DNA from: Alphaproteobacteria bacterium | Lineage (GTDB): Bacteria > Pseudomonadota > Alphaproteobacteria > TMED109 | Direction: 5' to 3' | Length of the DNA stretch: 64,000 nt | NCBI GenBank assembly: GCA_022824395.1 | Contig: JAJDZX010000092.1 | Span: 1 to 64,000, forward strand | Part shown: positions 63,917 to 64,000 of the stretch, in pieces | Layout: each line of letters begins with the position of its first letter | How positions within the stretch are numbered: the first letter of the stretch is position 1 | Position numbers and translations under genes: made by a program | The notes under the pieces: model-generated | What the model saw: only the letters and a program-made list of their open reading frames with translations | What the model was told of the DNA's origin: nothing | The model's database searches: none

Positions 63917-64000
63917 ATGAAGAAGCTTCGGACTTGCACCCTCGCTGCTGTGGTGATCGGGGCCGCCGCCCCGCTGCACGCCGAGGACCTCTACGGCTCC
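63917..64000 (+). CDS. Exported protein, N-terminal fragment at window edge
   Basis: 28 codons before the window ends. They form a signal peptide (MKKLRTCTLAAVVIGAAAP, cleavage probably after LHA), followed by EDLYGS. This start is typical of proteobacterial outer-membrane or periplasmic proteins; the family cannot be told from the part visible. TGAGGA precedes the ATG. Confidence 0.7.
   Translation, partial: MKKLRTCTLAAVVIGAAAPLHAEDLYGS

Overview
The window is high-GC chromosomal DNA of an alphaproteobacterium, most likely Rhodospirillales-like. No 16S or other RNA gene is present to confirm this. The inference rests on gene order: bamD-recN-ligA; hppA and thiL next to nusB-ribH-ribB-ribE-ribD-nrdR-glyA-rpiB; a SAM-II-type riboswitch ahead of metY; a RibB with a decayed RibA-like tail; and a potassium-independent-type proton pyrophosphatase. 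Almost all of it is core metabolism. No prophage, CRISPR array, insertion sequence or tRNA was recognised. GTG and TTG starts are common, and many genes overlap by four bases in operons.

Layout. 1-360: N-terminus of a tyrosine integrase running off the left edge, beside a PQQ-type sugar dehydrogenase that loses its C-terminal third, probably the edge of an integrated element. 1-5.5 kb: ETF-ubiquinone oxidoreductase, a peroxiredoxin and a ScsB/DsbD-type disulfide reductase. 5.5-10.2 kb: glycine cleavage operon gcvT-gcvH-gcvPA-gcvPB behind a promoter and a tandem glycine riboswitch. 10.4-12.6 kb: orphan DNA methyltransferase and a HisN-like phosphatase. 13-17.4 kb: accessory stretch with a TbpB-like lipoprotein, three 23-bp iterons, a helical-repeat protein, an outer-membrane barrel and a decayed AbiEii toxin gene. 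17.4-22 kb: bamD, recN, ligA. 22-30.8 kb: a FAD-linked oxidase and a sugar ABC transporter with one ATPase, two permeases and three tandem Tat-exported binding proteins. 31-35 kb: ispH, an acyl-CoA ligase and two c-type cytochromes. 35-37.5 kb: sixA, a cystathionine lyase/synthase, an odd 92-residue protein and a CBS-domain protein. 38-49 kb: hppA, thiL, a MerR regulator with a divergent CDF transporter, then the riboflavin/nrdR/glyA/rpiB cluster. 49-56.5 kb: an epimerase, metY with its riboswitch, a quinone reductase, a DUF3108 protein, thiC with a TPP riboswitch and a hydratase. 56.6-64 kb: secreted proteins, a DsbA-like protein, a partner-switching pair joined to an N-formylglutamate amidohydrolase, a HAD dehalogenase, mazG, a 3-hydroxyisobutyrate-type dehydrogenase and the start of a secreted protein.

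How the genes connect. Three metabolite-sensing leaders (glycine, SAM, TPP) control the glycine cleavage system, homocysteine synthesis and thiamine pyrimidine synthesis. GlyA and the Gcv system together run glycine/serine one-carbon flux. ThiC and ThiL belong to thiamine synthesis, and RibD/RibB/RibH/RibE form a complete riboflavin branch apart from GTP cyclohydrolase II, whose domain here looks dead. The points most worth following up are the element edge in the sugar dehydrogenase, apparent non-standard start codons on the peroxiredoxin and gcvT, the tripled binding proteins with a copied promoter/leader, the iterons at 14.3 kb and the metal-resistance cassette splitting thiL from nusB.
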